A stretch of 24,535 nucleotides of DNA from CAZNAQ01 sp964585585 (GTDB lineage: Bacteria; Patescibacteriota; Patescibacteriia; Patescibacteriales; JAGXOH01), in assembly GCA_964585585.1 (NCBI GenBank), contig CAZPEL010000013.1, forward strand, positions 1 through 24,535. The letters run 5' to 3'. Made by a program: the position numbers and the translations under genes. Within the stretch, counting starts at the first letter, position 1, and each line of letters opens with the position of its first letter. The notes under the pieces were generated by a model. That model searched no databases. It worked only from the letters and a program-made list of their open reading frames with translations, and was not told the origin of the DNA. Shown here one piece after another: positions 6,905 to 13,088 of this stretch.

Positions 6905-7018
6905 TTACCCTTGCCTCTGTTTGTGCTTAGGGTTCTTGCAAATAACCATAACTCGTCCGTTCCTTCGGATCACCTTGCAGCTGCGACAAATTTTTTTAAC
7001 ACTGGATTGAACTTTCAT
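6905..7018 (-). CDS. rpmJ: 50S ribosomal protein L36, zinc-ribbon form
   Basis: 37 aa, found by translating the minus strand between infA and rpsM. It begins MKVQSSVKKICRSCK and ends CKNPKHKQRQG. The Cys-Cys-Cys-His pattern (C11, C14, C27, H32) is the zinc site of the C+ form of L36, and length and termini match the family exactly. It occupies the canonical slot after infA and before rpsM. There is no SD; the leader is an A/T run. A 141-bp structured spacer separates it from infA. Confidence 0.96.
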   Translation of the reverse strand: MKVQSSVKKICRSCKVIRRNGRVMVICKNPKHKQRQG

Positions 7019-7041
7019 AAAAATAAAAAATTACTTAAATA

Positions 7042-7145
7042 AATCCCGCACCTTTCCGGAATCTCCTCAATTTACCGTGGGGATTTATGAATATTAAACA
7101 AGTTCTTCCCGCGGTATCCAATATTTCATAAAAAGACGCGGGATT
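7042..7145 (-). ncRNA. Putative structured RNA element in the infA-rpmJ spacer
   Basis: A perfect 8-bp closing stem (AATCCCGC at 7042-7049 with GCGGGATT at 7138-7145) encloses about 90 nt that can form further stems. These are ATGAAATATT with AATATTCAT, and AATCCCC with GGAGATT. It also contains an 11-codon frame (7094-7129, MKYWIPREELV). The size and position inside a ribosomal operon suggest a cis-acting protein-binding site. The call rests on pairing by eye only. Confidence 0.4.
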
Positions 7146-7159
7146 AAGTGTAAACAAAA

Positions 7160-7402
7160 TTACAATCTGTAAACTATCCGGCCCCTGGTCAGGTCATAAG
7201 GGCTCATCTGAACCTTGACCTTGTCCCCCAGAAGCAGCTTGATCTTGTTCATTCTCATTTTACCGGAGAGATGAGCTAATATCTCGTAGCCGTTCTCCAA
7301 CTTCACCTTAAAGGTGGTGGCCGGCATCAATTCCACGACCTCTCCTTCCATTTCAATAAAATCCTTGGAATTAGCTGTTTGTTGATTATTCTCCTTACTC
7401 AT
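7160..7402 (-). CDS. infA: Translation initiation factor IF-1
   Basis: 80 aa. It is an S1-like OB-fold protein that binds the 30S A site and assists IF-2 and IF-3. The core from residue 16 (IEMEGEVVELMPATTFKVKLENG) through LAHLSGKMRMNKIKLLLGDKVKVQMSPYDLTRGRIVYRL is canonical. The 14 or so polar residues at the N-terminus (MSKENNQQTANSKD) are longer than usual. It is the first gene of the ribosomal operon, with a promoter about 160 bp upstream and a long, folded leader. No SD precedes the ATG. Confidence 0.97.
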   Translation of the reverse strand: MSKENNQQTANSKDFIEMEGEVVELMPATTFKVKLENGYEILAHLSGKMRMNKIKLLLGDKVKVQMSPYDLTRGRIVYRL

Positions 7403-7463
7403 TAACTAAATTTGGAATAAATATTATTAATAAATATTTTTACACTCTGGGATAAAAAAAATC

Positions 7464-7547
7464 AAATACAAAATAAAAATTATTTTCCCGACTTCTTGGG
7501 ATCGGGATAAATAATTTTAGCTTTATTGCCTTTTTTATTTTGTATTT
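7464..7547 (-). promoter_or_regulatory. Nested stem structure in the 5' leader of the ribosomal operon
   Basis: A perfect 16-bp inverted repeat (7464-7479 with 7532-7547, core TACAAAATAAAAA) encloses a second stem (7479-7491 with 7502-7515, TCCCGA/TCGGGA base plus AT pairs). It lies wholly between the promoter and the infA start, so it is transcribed. It may be an autoregulatory leader. No terminator U-run follows it directly. Confidence 0.5.
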
Positions 7548-7561
7548 TAATAACGGTAAAA

Positions 7562-7590
7562 ATTATATACTGTAGTATCGGGATTGTCAA
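7562..7590 (-). promoter_or_regulatory. Consensus promoter of the infA-rpsI ribosomal operon
   Basis: TTGACA (7585-7590), a 17-bp spacer and TATAAT (7562-7567) match the sigma70 consensus perfectly. It sits 18 bp past the alaS stop, so the ribosomal operon has its own start and a leader of about 150 nt. Confidence 0.85.
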
Positions 7591-7607
7591 GCCCCCGGTT
7601 CTCCGCC

Positions 7608-9503
7608 TTATTCCGACGGCTGAAGCACTGCCTTGATCCTTCTGACTCCGGCGCTGCTGCTTTGTTCTTTCTTTATCTTAAAATAGCCCAATTTTCCGGT
7701 TCTGTCAACATGAGGGCCGCCGCACAACTCATAAGAAAAGAAGTTCTCGTCAGGGCCTATTTGATATACCTTGACCTTATCTCCGTATTTTTCCTCAAAA
7801 GTAGCCACCGCTCCGTTGTCTTTGGCCTCCTCCAGAGTCATTTCCTTACAGGTTACGGGCAGGTCCTTGTCTATAGCTTCGTTGACCAATTTTTCCACTT
7901 CTTGCTTTTGTTCCTCGGTCAATTTTTCCGGATGGGAAAAATCAAACCGCAGTCTTTCCTCGGTGATATTGCTTCCTTTTTGGTAAACATGGTCGCCCAA
8001 AACCCGCCTCAGGGCGGCCAAAAGCAAGTGGGCCGCGGTATGGAGTTTTTTGGTCTCTTCGCCGCTGTCGGCCAAACCGCCCTTGAATTTACCGGCGCTG
8101 GCGGTCCGGGAAAGCTCCTGATGTTTCTTTAATTGTTCGGAAAAACCGTTTTTGTCCACTTCCAGCCCCCGTTCAGTAGCCAATTCCTCGGTTATCTCTA
8201 TCGGAAAGCCGTAAGTTTGATACAGGTCAAAGGCCTCTTCTCCGGTCAATATCTTATCATCCTCACTTTTACCCGAGACCATTTTTTTAAATTCCTTTAA
8301 GCCCTTATTCAGGGTCCTCTCGAACTTGAGCTGTTCCTCTTTGGTGCCTTCCACCACAAAATCCTTGTTTTTAGACAATTCCGGATAAAACTCTTTGTAA
8401 TCCTCTACTATTATCTTGACCATTTCCGGTATCCAGGGGTCTTGGGAATCTATGCCTATTTGCCGACCGTAACGGATGGCCCGCCTAAGTAACCGGCGGA
8501 CGATATAGCCCTGATCGGTATTGGAAGGGGTAATGCCCTTATCATCCCCCATTATAAAGGTAGCCGCCTTCAAGTGGTCGGCAATGACCTCAAAGGCCTT
8601 CATATTATCCTGGTATTTCTTGCCGCCGGAAAGCTCGGAGATCTTGTCCAGAACATTCTGGAACAGGTCGGTCTCGTAAACATTGGTCTTGCCCTGCATG
8701 ATCATGGCCATTCTCTCCAAGCCGCCGCCGAAGTCCACATTTTTCTGCTTTAATTTTTCAAAGCCCTGCTCCGTCTTAATATACTCTATGAATACGCTGT
8801 TGCCGATCTCTATAAAGCGGCCGCAATCGCAATTTATATGACAAGGTTGGTCCTTCCAAGCCGAATTCTCATGCCGGCCCAGATCATCGCCCAGGTCATA
8901 AAAAACCTCGCTGTCCGGGCCTCCGATCTCGCCCACCGGCATATCCGCCGGCTTACCGGATCGGGACCACCAATTCTTGGATTCGTCATAATAAAAGATC
9001 CGTCCTTTGCCCATACCTTGTTCGGCGGCGTTGTCCACCACCTCGGCCTCGATCCCGTGCTCGGCAAAAAGCTCCTGCCAGATCTTGACCGACTCCTCGT
9101 CCCTGGGGATGCCGATATCCTGATTACCGCCAAAGACCGAGACATACAGCCGACTCGGGTCTAACTTTAACTCTTGGGTCAAAAATTGGAAATACCAGCT
9201 CAACTGCTCTTGCTTAAAATAATCCCCCAGAGACCAGTTACCAAGCATTTCAAAAAAAGTGTTGTGCCGGTTGTCTCCGATCTCCTCTATATCCTCGGCT
9301 CGAAAACATTTCTGGGAATCGCACAATCTCTGCCCCTCCGGATGTTTCTCACCCAAAAGATAAGGCACCAAGGGCTGCATGCCGGAACCGGTGAACAGAG
9401 TGGAGGAATCCTCGCTCGGGATCAAGGAAGCACTCGGGATCACGGCATGGTCTCGAGCCCGAAAAAATTCCAAATATTTATTGCGTATGTCCTGAGACTT
9501 CAT
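7608..9503 (-). CDS. alaS: Alanyl-tRNA synthetase, short form ending after the editing domain
   Basis: 631 aa against about 875 in E. coli. The class II catalytic core is complete: N-terminal RNKYLEFFRARDHAVIPSASL, motif 2 around CFRAEDIEEIGDNRHNTF (66-83) and motif 3 FGGGLERMAM (258-267). The tRNA-recognition helices follow. The editing domain has its zinc ligands HTAAH (H488, H492) and CGGPH (C594, H598), so clearing of mischarged Ser/Gly should work. The sequence stops just after the editing domain at SSSAGVRRIKAV, with no oligomerisation helix or C-Ala (DHHA1) domain. It has a promoter of its own. The ATG at 9503 is preceded by GGAGG about 16 nt upstream, locked in a small hairpin. Confidence 0.96.
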   Translation of the reverse strand: MKSQDIRNKYLEFFRARDHAVIPSASLIPSEDSSTLFTGSGMQPLVPYLLGEKHPEGQRLCDSQKCFRAEDIEEIGDNRHNTFFEMLGNWSLGDYFKQEQLSWYFQFLTQELKLDPSRLYVSVFGGNQDIGIPRDEESVKIWQELFAEHGIEAEVVDNAAEQGMGKGRIFYYDESKNWWSRSGKPADMPVGEIGGPDSEVFYDLGDDLGRHENSAWKDQPCHINCDCGRFIEIGNSVFIEYIKTEQGFEKLKQKNVDFGGGLERMAMIMQGKTNVYETDLFQNVLDKISELSGGKKYQDNMKAFEVIADHLKAATFIMGDDKGITPSNTDQGYIVRRLLRRAIRYGRQIGIDSQDPWIPEMVKIIVEDYKEFYPELSKNKDFVVEGTKEEQLKFERTLNKGLKEFKKMVSGKSEDDKILTGEEAFDLYQTYGFPIEITEELATERGLEVDKNGFSEQLKKHQELSRTASAGKFKGGLADSGEETKKLHTAAHLLLAALRRVLGDHVYQKGSNITEERLRFDFSHPEKLTEEQKQEVEKLVNEAIDKDLPVTCKEMTLEEAKDNGAVATFEEKYGDKVKVYQIGPDENFFSYELCGGPHVDRTGKLGYFKIKKEQSSSAGVRRIKAVLQPSE

Positions 9504-9516
9504 ATTTAAAAAATAA

Positions 9517-9533
9517 TCGCCTCCAAAAGGCGA
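9517..9533 (-). promoter_or_regulatory. Hairpin over the SD-like sequence of alaS
   Basis: A 6-bp perfect stem (TCGCCT/AGGCGA) with a 5-nt loop contains the only SD-like stretch (GGAGG) before alaS. The SD is unusually far (about 16 nt) from the ATG. It may modulate initiation or may be incidental. Confidence 0.35.
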
Positions 9534-9555
9534 AAATTAAGATTAACTAGGTTCC

Positions 9556-9584
9556 AGTATATAGCAAAATCCGGTTTTTGGCAA
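9556..9584 (-). promoter_or_regulatory. Promoter of alaS
   Basis: TTGCCA (9579-9584), a 17-bp spacer and TATACT (9556-9561). It directly follows the terminator of the upstream gene and gives a leader of about 45 nt. Confidence 0.65.
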
Positions 9585-9615
9585 GAAAAAAGCCCCTTGG
9601 AACACCAAAGGGCTT
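9585..9615 (-). terminator. Intrinsic terminator of the 97-aa membrane protein gene
   Basis: An 11-bp stem with one mismatch (AAGCCCTTTGG / CCAAGGGGCTT, 9590-9615) is followed on the minus strand by TTTTTT. It lies 24 bp after the stop at 9640. Confidence 0.85.
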
Positions 9616-9639
9616 GAATTTATTTTTACCCCCCCCTCT

Positions 9640-9933
9640 CTATTCTTTTTCTTTCATTATATTTTTAATAATTTCCTGGACGCCCCTGGTGCGTCCAAAT
9701 ACCAAAAATATCATTAATAAAAAAAACTGTGGGGGGACAAAAGCTATATCCCCGGGAGGAAGCGACTGACCCAGAAAGACTATGGCCAACAACCTGAGGA
9801 ATAGCTCCACCAGAAAAAATGTGAAAATGGTCGCGGAGACAATACCCACGAGATATAAAATAAAGAAAAAAATATGGGTTCCGGTTATCCTGTCCAACTT
9901 GTACCTGTTCGGCCTGACATAACTTTGTCTCAT
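9640..9933 (-). CDS. Small membrane protein of unknown function
   Basis: 97 aa, family not recognised. A basic N-terminus (MRQSYVRPNRYKLDR) is followed by a long hydrophobic stretch (about residues 19-54, probably two closely spaced helices: IFFFILYLVGIVSATIFTFF and LFLRLLAIVFLG). Then come a Pro-rich loop and a third segment (about 66-80) and a charged cytoplasmic end (RTRGVQEIIKNIMKEKE). The general look is that of small YggT-like or envelope proteins, but no motif settles it. It is a single-gene unit with its own TTGACA/TATTAT promoter, a strong SD (AAGGAGG, 7 nt before the ATG) and its own terminator. The strong expression signals argue that it is real. Confidence 0.75.
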   Translation of the reverse strand: MRQSYVRPNRYKLDRITGTHIFFFILYLVGIVSATIFTFFLVELFLRLLAIVFLGQSLPPGDIAFVPPQFFLLMIFLVFGRTRGVQEIIKNIMKEKE

Positions 9934-9993
9934 TCGGTCTCCTCCTTGTTTTGGGAATAAAAATTAAATTATAAAGATCATTTGATTTTTTAT

Positions 9994-10022
9994 ATAATAA
10001 CATAATAATACTTATATGTCAA
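9994..10022 (-). promoter_or_regulatory. Promoter of the 97-aa membrane protein gene
   Basis: TTGACA (10017-10022), a 17-bp spacer and TATTAT (9994-9999), with a leader of about 50 nt ahead of the SD. It is divergent from the plus-strand promoter at 10071-10099. Confidence 0.7.
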
Positions 10023-10070
10023 TAATTTTACATGGTAATATGCCTAAAATAATATAGTGATATGCGATTC

Positions 10071-10099
10071 TTGACAAAAACAAACAAAAAACCTAATTT
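10071..10099 (+). promoter_or_regulatory. Promoter of the 48-aa basic protein gene
   Basis: TTGACA (10071-10076), a 17-bp spacer and TAATTT (10094-10099). The -35 is perfect and the -10 weaker. The predicted start lies about 50 nt before the ATG at 10157. Confidence 0.55.
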
Positions 10100-10156
10100 A
10101 ACAGTTGATTGGCATATTTCTTGAATTTAAAAATCACCACCAACCAAGGAGGTATT

Positions 10157-10303
10157 ATGTCCAAAGCCAAAAAGACCAAGAAAACCAAAAAAGGCATTCT
10201 GGCAAGGATCAAAAAAAGAATAACCAAAGCCCATAAAGGAGGGCCGATCCAAGCGGGAAAAATAGATCTAAGATCGCAACAATGGACCCGGATAAAAGAA
10301 TAG
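10157..10303 (+). CDS. Very basic 48-aa protein of unknown function
   Basis: This is the only plus-strand gene. The start at 10157 is chosen because AAGGAGG lies 5 nt upstream; an in-frame ATG at 10109 has no SD. The protein starts MSKAKKTKKTKKGILARIKKR and continues ITKAHKGGPIQAGKIDLRSQQWTRIKE. About a third of residues are Lys or Arg, with KKTKKTKK repeats at the N-terminus reminiscent of the tails on S9, S11 and RpoA here. It has a promoter, an SD and a strong terminator of its own, so it is very probably expressed. A nucleic-acid- or ribosome-binding role is plausible by charge alone. No family is recognised. Confidence 0.75.
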   Translation: MSKAKKTKKTKKGILARIKKRITKAHKGGPIQAGKIDLRSQQWTRIKE

Positions 10304-10312
10304 CTTCAAAAA

Positions 10313-10338
10313 ACGCGGAAAAATTTCCGCGTTTTTTT
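10313..10338 (+). terminator. Intrinsic terminator of the 48-aa protein gene
   Basis: An 8-bp stem (ACGCGGAA with TTCCGCGT) and short A/T loop are followed by seven T. It lies 9 bp after the stop codon. Confidence 0.9.
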
Positions 10339-10342
10339 AAAT

Positions 10343-10397
10343 AAAAAACCCGCTCTTTTGCTGTGAGCAAATCAAGCGGGTGTTAAACTTTTTTATT
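10343..10397. repeat. First copy of a 55-bp exact duplication flanking the gap
   Basis: Identical base for base to 10498-10552. It contains the lysA terminator hairpin and, at its right end, the last bases of lysA including the stop codon. It abuts the N-run directly, which suggests an unmerged contig overlap rather than a biological repeat. Confidence 0.95.
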
Positions 10398-10497
10398 NNN
10401 NNNNNNNNNNNNNNNNNNNNNNNNNNNNNNNNNNNNNNNNNNNNNNNNNNNNNNNNNNNNNNNNNNNNNNNNNNNNNNNNNNNNNNNNNNNNNNNNN
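10398..10497. other. Scaffold gap of 100 N
   Basis: One hundred undetermined bases, a round number typical of an arbitrary gap size. The identical 55-bp flanks suggest that the real gap may be zero or negative. Confidence 0.99.
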
Positions 10498-10552
10498 AAA
10501 AAACCCGCTCTTTTGCTGTGAGCAAATCAAGCGGGTGTTAAACTTTTTTATT
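10498..10552 (-). terminator. lysA terminator (second copy of the 55-bp duplication)
   Basis: On the minus strand the sequence reads CCCGCT, an inner TTTGC-loop-GCAAA stem, AGCGGG and then TTTTTT, a two-tier intrinsic terminator starting about 10 nt after the lysA stop. Positions 10498-10552 are identical to 10343-10397. Confidence 0.85.
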
Positions 10553-11843
10553 TTTGAACCGCCTCCGGTATTAAACTGCGCGGAGAAAAGGACAAGGTGG
10601 CGAAATGATCGCTGGGAGTTTCGTGCCGGCGGATCAACTCCACCGAAGAATCCCGACGGAGAAGCAATTCCTGGGGTCTTAAGCGGCCATTGTAAGTAAA
10701 TCCCATGGCATGGCCATGAGCGCCAGTATCATGCATTATTATCATATCGTCCCGGTTAATAGGGGGTAATCCTCTGTCCCTGGCGAATTGGTCCATATTC
10801 TCGCATAAGGATCCGACTATACTAACCACTTCCAGGCGACTGCTGTCTTTTTCCCCATTGGGGCCGACCACGCTGATGTGGTGATAACCTCCGTCAGGCC
10901 AATAAATGCCCGGCCGCATCAAAGCGGACATGGAAGCATCCACCCCCACCCATTTCTTGTAAGTATCTTTTCGATTGATGGCCGTAGTGACCAAAACTCC
11001 GTGCGGGCCGGTCATATAACGGCCACTTTCCAGAAAAAGGGCGGGAACATAACCGTTCCGGTTCCGGAATTCATCCAAACACTGTCTTATCTCGGCCGCC
11101 ATGGCCTCGATCGGTATCTCCTCGTCCTCCGGCTTATAGGGGATACCCAGGCCACCGCCCATATTCAAAAAATCAAACCTGATCCCCAGCTCCTTGGAGA
11201 TCATTTCTATGACCTCGCCAAGCATCTGCACGGTCTCTACCATGTATTTGTAATTAAGCTCATTGGAGCAGATCATGGTATGGATGCCGAACTTCCTGGC
11301 CCCTCTTTTAATGGCCTGTTTGTAGGCGCTTATGATCTGGTGGTGGGCCACTCCGTATTTGGAGTTGACCGGATCCCCGATAATACTGTTGCCGCTTCTT
11401 CTTTCTCCCGGATTATACCGAAAAGAAATAAGCTGGGGAAAATTGGGTACCTTGGGGATAAGTTTGATATCATCCAGATTCAGGATACAACCGCCGCCTC
11501 CCATGGCTTCTACGAACTCCTTTTCCTTGGTGTTGTTGGAGCTGAACATGATGTTTTTCGGCGGGGTGCCGATGCGTCGAGCCAAGAATATTTCCGGAGC
11601 GGAGGAACAATCAAAACCGAAGTCATATTTTCTGAATATCCTCATTATGTCCGGATTAGGATTGGCCTTGACCGCAAAGAATTCCTGGAAATTGATCCCG
11701 TTACCAGAAAAAGCGGCGATCAACCGATCGCAAGTGTCCATGATCCCTTTCTCATCATAAATATGAAAGGGAGTACCGAAATGTTCCACTATTTCCGGTA
11801 AAAGCGGAAATAATCTGTCTTTAAAATCCTGGGACATGGGCAT
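10548..11843 (-). CDS. lysA: LysA-like fold-III PLP decarboxylase (diaminopimelate decarboxylase family)
   Basis: 431 aa of the alanine-racemase-fold decarboxylase family. It has the Schiff-base lysine in FFAVKANPNP (K59), the phosphate-binding GGGLGIPY (229-236), an ESGRY motif (272-276; the usual form is EPGR), the active-site cysteine in GSLCENMD (C347) and the C-terminal GAHGHAMGFTYNGRLRPQE with the cofactor-contacting Tyr384. The expected reaction is meso-diaminopimelate to lysine, but the ESGRY variant and the absence of other lysine-pathway genes leave room for a different amino-acid substrate. It is a single-gene unit with a strong SD (AAGGAGG, 6 nt before the ATG at 11843) and its own terminator. 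It converges on the 48-aa gene across the gap. Confidence 0.85.
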   Translation of the reverse strand: MPMSQDFKDRLFPLLPEIVEHFGTPFHIYDEKGIMDTCDRLIAAFSGNGINFQEFFAVKANPNPDIMRIFRKYDFGFDCSSAPEIFLARRIGTPPKNIMFSSNNTKEKEFVEAMGGGGCILNLDDIKLIPKVPNFPQLISFRYNPGERRSGNSIIGDPVNSKYGVAHHQIISAYKQAIKRGARKFGIHTMICSNELNYKYMVETVQMLGEVIEMISKELGIRFDFLNMGGGLGIPYKPEDEEIPIEAMAAEIRQCLDEFRNRNGYVPALFLESGRYMTGPHGVLVTTAINRKDTYKKWVGVDASMSALMRPGIYWPDGGYHHISVVGPNGEKDSSRLEVVSIVGSLCENMDQFARDRGLPPINRDDMIIMHDTGAHGHAMGFTYNGRLRPQELLLRRDSSVELIRRHETPSDHFATLSFSPRSLIPEAVQK

Positions 11844-11902
11844 AATAAACCTCCTTGGTTGCGGTTACCGAGTTTTGCTTTTAAAAGAACAACAATCAGA
11901 TA

Positions 11903-11931
11903 AAACTACCAATTTTTTTAATAACAGTCAA
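11903..11931 (-). promoter_or_regulatory. Possible promoter of lysA
   Basis: TTGACT (11926-11931), a 17-bp spacer and TAGTTT (11903-11908). The -10 is weak. The leader contains GTTCTTTTAAAAG, similar to the leader box of the four membrane-protein genes. Confidence 0.4.
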
Positions 11932-11956
11932 TAAAGACCATTATATTGCCTCTTTA

Positions 11957-12313
11957 TTATTGTCTCTTTTTGAATTTTACGGAAAAGATCGGTTCGTATT
12001 GGACATTGTTCTGATCGGCCACGGCGATACTTTCGCCCTTGGAGATCTTGCTCAAGGCCAGGTCATTCAAAACTTGCTGATCATTCTCAATATCCGCTTT
12101 CAGGGTTTCCAGCTTATCAAACTCCTGGTGAAAATCCTGTTTGATATTGTCCTCCAGCTCTTTCTTTTTTTGTTTCAACTCCTTTAACTTCTCGCTTACT
12201 TCCTGATACTGAGCGGAATTGGCCAGGGCGTCCTTGTACATGTCCCGGATCTTTTTTTGTTCCTGTTTGGCCTCTTGGATACGATTAAAAATCTCTTGGA
12301 TCTTGCTGCTCAT
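11957..12313 (-). CDS. Coiled-coil protein of unknown function
   Basis: 118 aa. Residues 5-95 are a nearly continuous charged coiled coil (IQEIFNRIQEAKQEQKK, then LKELKQKKKELEDNIKQDF and FDKLETLKADIENDQQ). The last 25 residues look like a beta-rich tail (NVQYEPIFSVKFKKRQ). There is no signal peptide or membrane segment, so it is probably a cytoplasmic oligomer. The ATG at 12313 has no SD. A TATAAT box with a poor -35 lies upstream, and a near-perfect 28-bp palindrome sits in the leader. Without a clear terminator after it, it may read into lysA. No family is recognised. Confidence 0.7.
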   Translation of the reverse strand: MSSKIQEIFNRIQEAKQEQKKIRDMYKDALANSAQYQEVSEKLKELKQKKKELEDNIKQDFHQEFDKLETLKADIENDQQVLNDLALSKISKGESIAVADQNNVQYEPIFSVKFKKRQ

Positions 12314-12327
12314 AAAAATAAAACGGC

Positions 12328-12355
12328 TTCAAAGGTCTTTTAAAAGCCCTTTGAA
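12328..12355. promoter_or_regulatory. 28-bp near-perfect palindrome ahead of the coiled-coil gene
   Basis: The arms TTCAAAGG and CCTTTGAA flank CTTTTAAAAG with only one mismatched pair in 28 bp. It lies 15 bp before the ATG. It could be an operator for a dimeric repressor or an RNA hairpin in the leader. Confidence 0.45.
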
Positions 12356-12417
12356 ACCTAAAACTTATTAAACAATGCTTTTTATTATATCATAAACCGC
12401 CCTTAAAAAACACCATT

Positions 12418-12454
12418 AAAAAAAGGAGCTGCATTAAATTAATAATACAGCTCC
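12418..12454 (-). terminator. Terminator of membrane-protein gene A1
   Basis: A 7-bp stem GGAGCTG/CAGCTCC with a 16-nt AT-rich loop is followed on the minus strand by TTTTTTT. It begins 13 bp after the stop at 12467. Confidence 0.85.
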
Positions 12455-12466
12455 GGGGCCGATATT

Positions 12467-12916
12467 TTAATCGCTTTCATAGGCGATTTCGGCCAAACCG
12501 CTAATAAACAACCCCAACAAGGAAATGGCGAATAAATAAAAGCCGAAGGTGGCTATCTTCAAAATAGCGTCAAATAGCATATCGGCGCTTACATTTATCC
12601 CCGAAGTTTCCTGAGGGGACATGGCGATGATCAATATAACTATCACCACCGCCGTAAAAAGATGGACAAGCCCCTTGATTTTGAAACTTTTAACAAAAGA
12701 AGCGACCATACTAATAGCCCCTCCCACCAAGGCGGCAAAGATCAACTTTTCATTTAAATCGATTCCGGAAAGCGAAATGCTGGAACCAAACGAAGAATAA
12801 GAAAACCAAGGCAGGAAAATACAAAGTGCTAAACCGGCGGAAAAAAGAAAAGGAATTATCCGCCTGAAATGAAAAAATTCCTCGGAATCATTGATAAAAG
12901 CGGTTTCATTAGACAT
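12467..12916 (-). CDS. Four-helix membrane protein, subfamily A copy 1
   Basis: 149 aa, no recognised family. Predicted helices are about 20-37, 58-76, 84-100 and 114-143. The loop after helix 1 starts with LPWF and continues SSFGSSISLSG; helix 2 carries VGG; helix 4 carries FGFY and GLAEI. Basic residues before helix 1 (FRR) and between helices 2 and 3 (KSFKIKG) put both ends in the cytoplasm. It is paralogous to the gene at 13671-14120: LPWF, SFG, VGG, SF.K, FGFY and GLA.I align at equal spacing in proteins of equal length. It is the last gene of the B-A-B-A array and has its own promoter, GGAGG SD and terminator. Confidence 0.8.
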   Translation of the reverse strand: MSNETAFINDSEEFFHFRRIIPFLFSAGLALCIFLPWFSYSSFGSSISLSGIDLNEKLIFAALVGGAISMVASFVKSFKIKGLVHLFTAVVIVILIIAMSPQETSGINVSADMLFDAILKIATFGFYLFAISLLGLFISGLAEIAYESD

Positions 12917-12921
12917 GTTAA

Positions 12922-12942
12922 CCTCCTCTTTTTAAAGATCTT
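12922..12942 (-). promoter_or_regulatory. Conserved leader box and SD of gene A1
   Basis: The transcript reads AAGATCTTTAAAAAGAGGAGG, with GGAGG 6 nt before the ATG. It is the most divergent of four related boxes of the form AGTTCTTTAA-A(n)-GGAGG found before each array gene. Confidence 0.55.
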
Positions 12943-12995
12943 AAAAAATACTCCCTTTTTTTCCGAAAAAGGAGCGCCCCCTGCGTGTTCCAAAT

Positions 12996-13024
12996 TTTAT
13001 ATAAAAATTTTTTACCTGTGTCAA
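12996..13024 (-). promoter_or_regulatory. Promoter of gene A1
   Basis: TTGACA (13019-13024), a 17-bp spacer and TATAAA (12996-13001). The leader is about 75 nt and includes a hairpin at 12950-12974 (CTCC...T-run / A-run...GGAG). Confidence 0.75.
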
Positions 13025-13049
13025 CTCTTAAAAGCTATTCTTAAAACTA

Positions 13050-13081
13050 AAAAAACAAAAGGGATGCTGGGCATCCCTTTT
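13050..13081 (-). terminator. Terminator of gene B1
   Basis: An 11-bp perfect stem (AAAAGGGATGC / GCATCCCTTTT) with a 3-nt loop is followed on the minus strand by GTTTTTTT. It begins 8 bp after the stop at 13089. Confidence 0.92.
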
Positions 13082-13088
13082 CAAATTT

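Noticed and set aside
8834..9164. Frames of about 105 codons on both strands inside alaS
   Set aside because: They overlap the conserved AlaRS core, have no start signals, and are shadows of GC-richer coding sequence.
10109..10156. Earlier ATG for the 48-aa basic protein
   Set aside because: No SD precedes 10109, while AAGGAGG sits 5 nt before the ATG at 10157. The added residues are uncharged, unlike the rest.
10343..10552. CRISPR or tandem repeat suggested by two identical 55-bp units
   Set aside because: There are only two copies, both ending at an N-run and containing a gene end and terminator. An assembly overlap explains it better.
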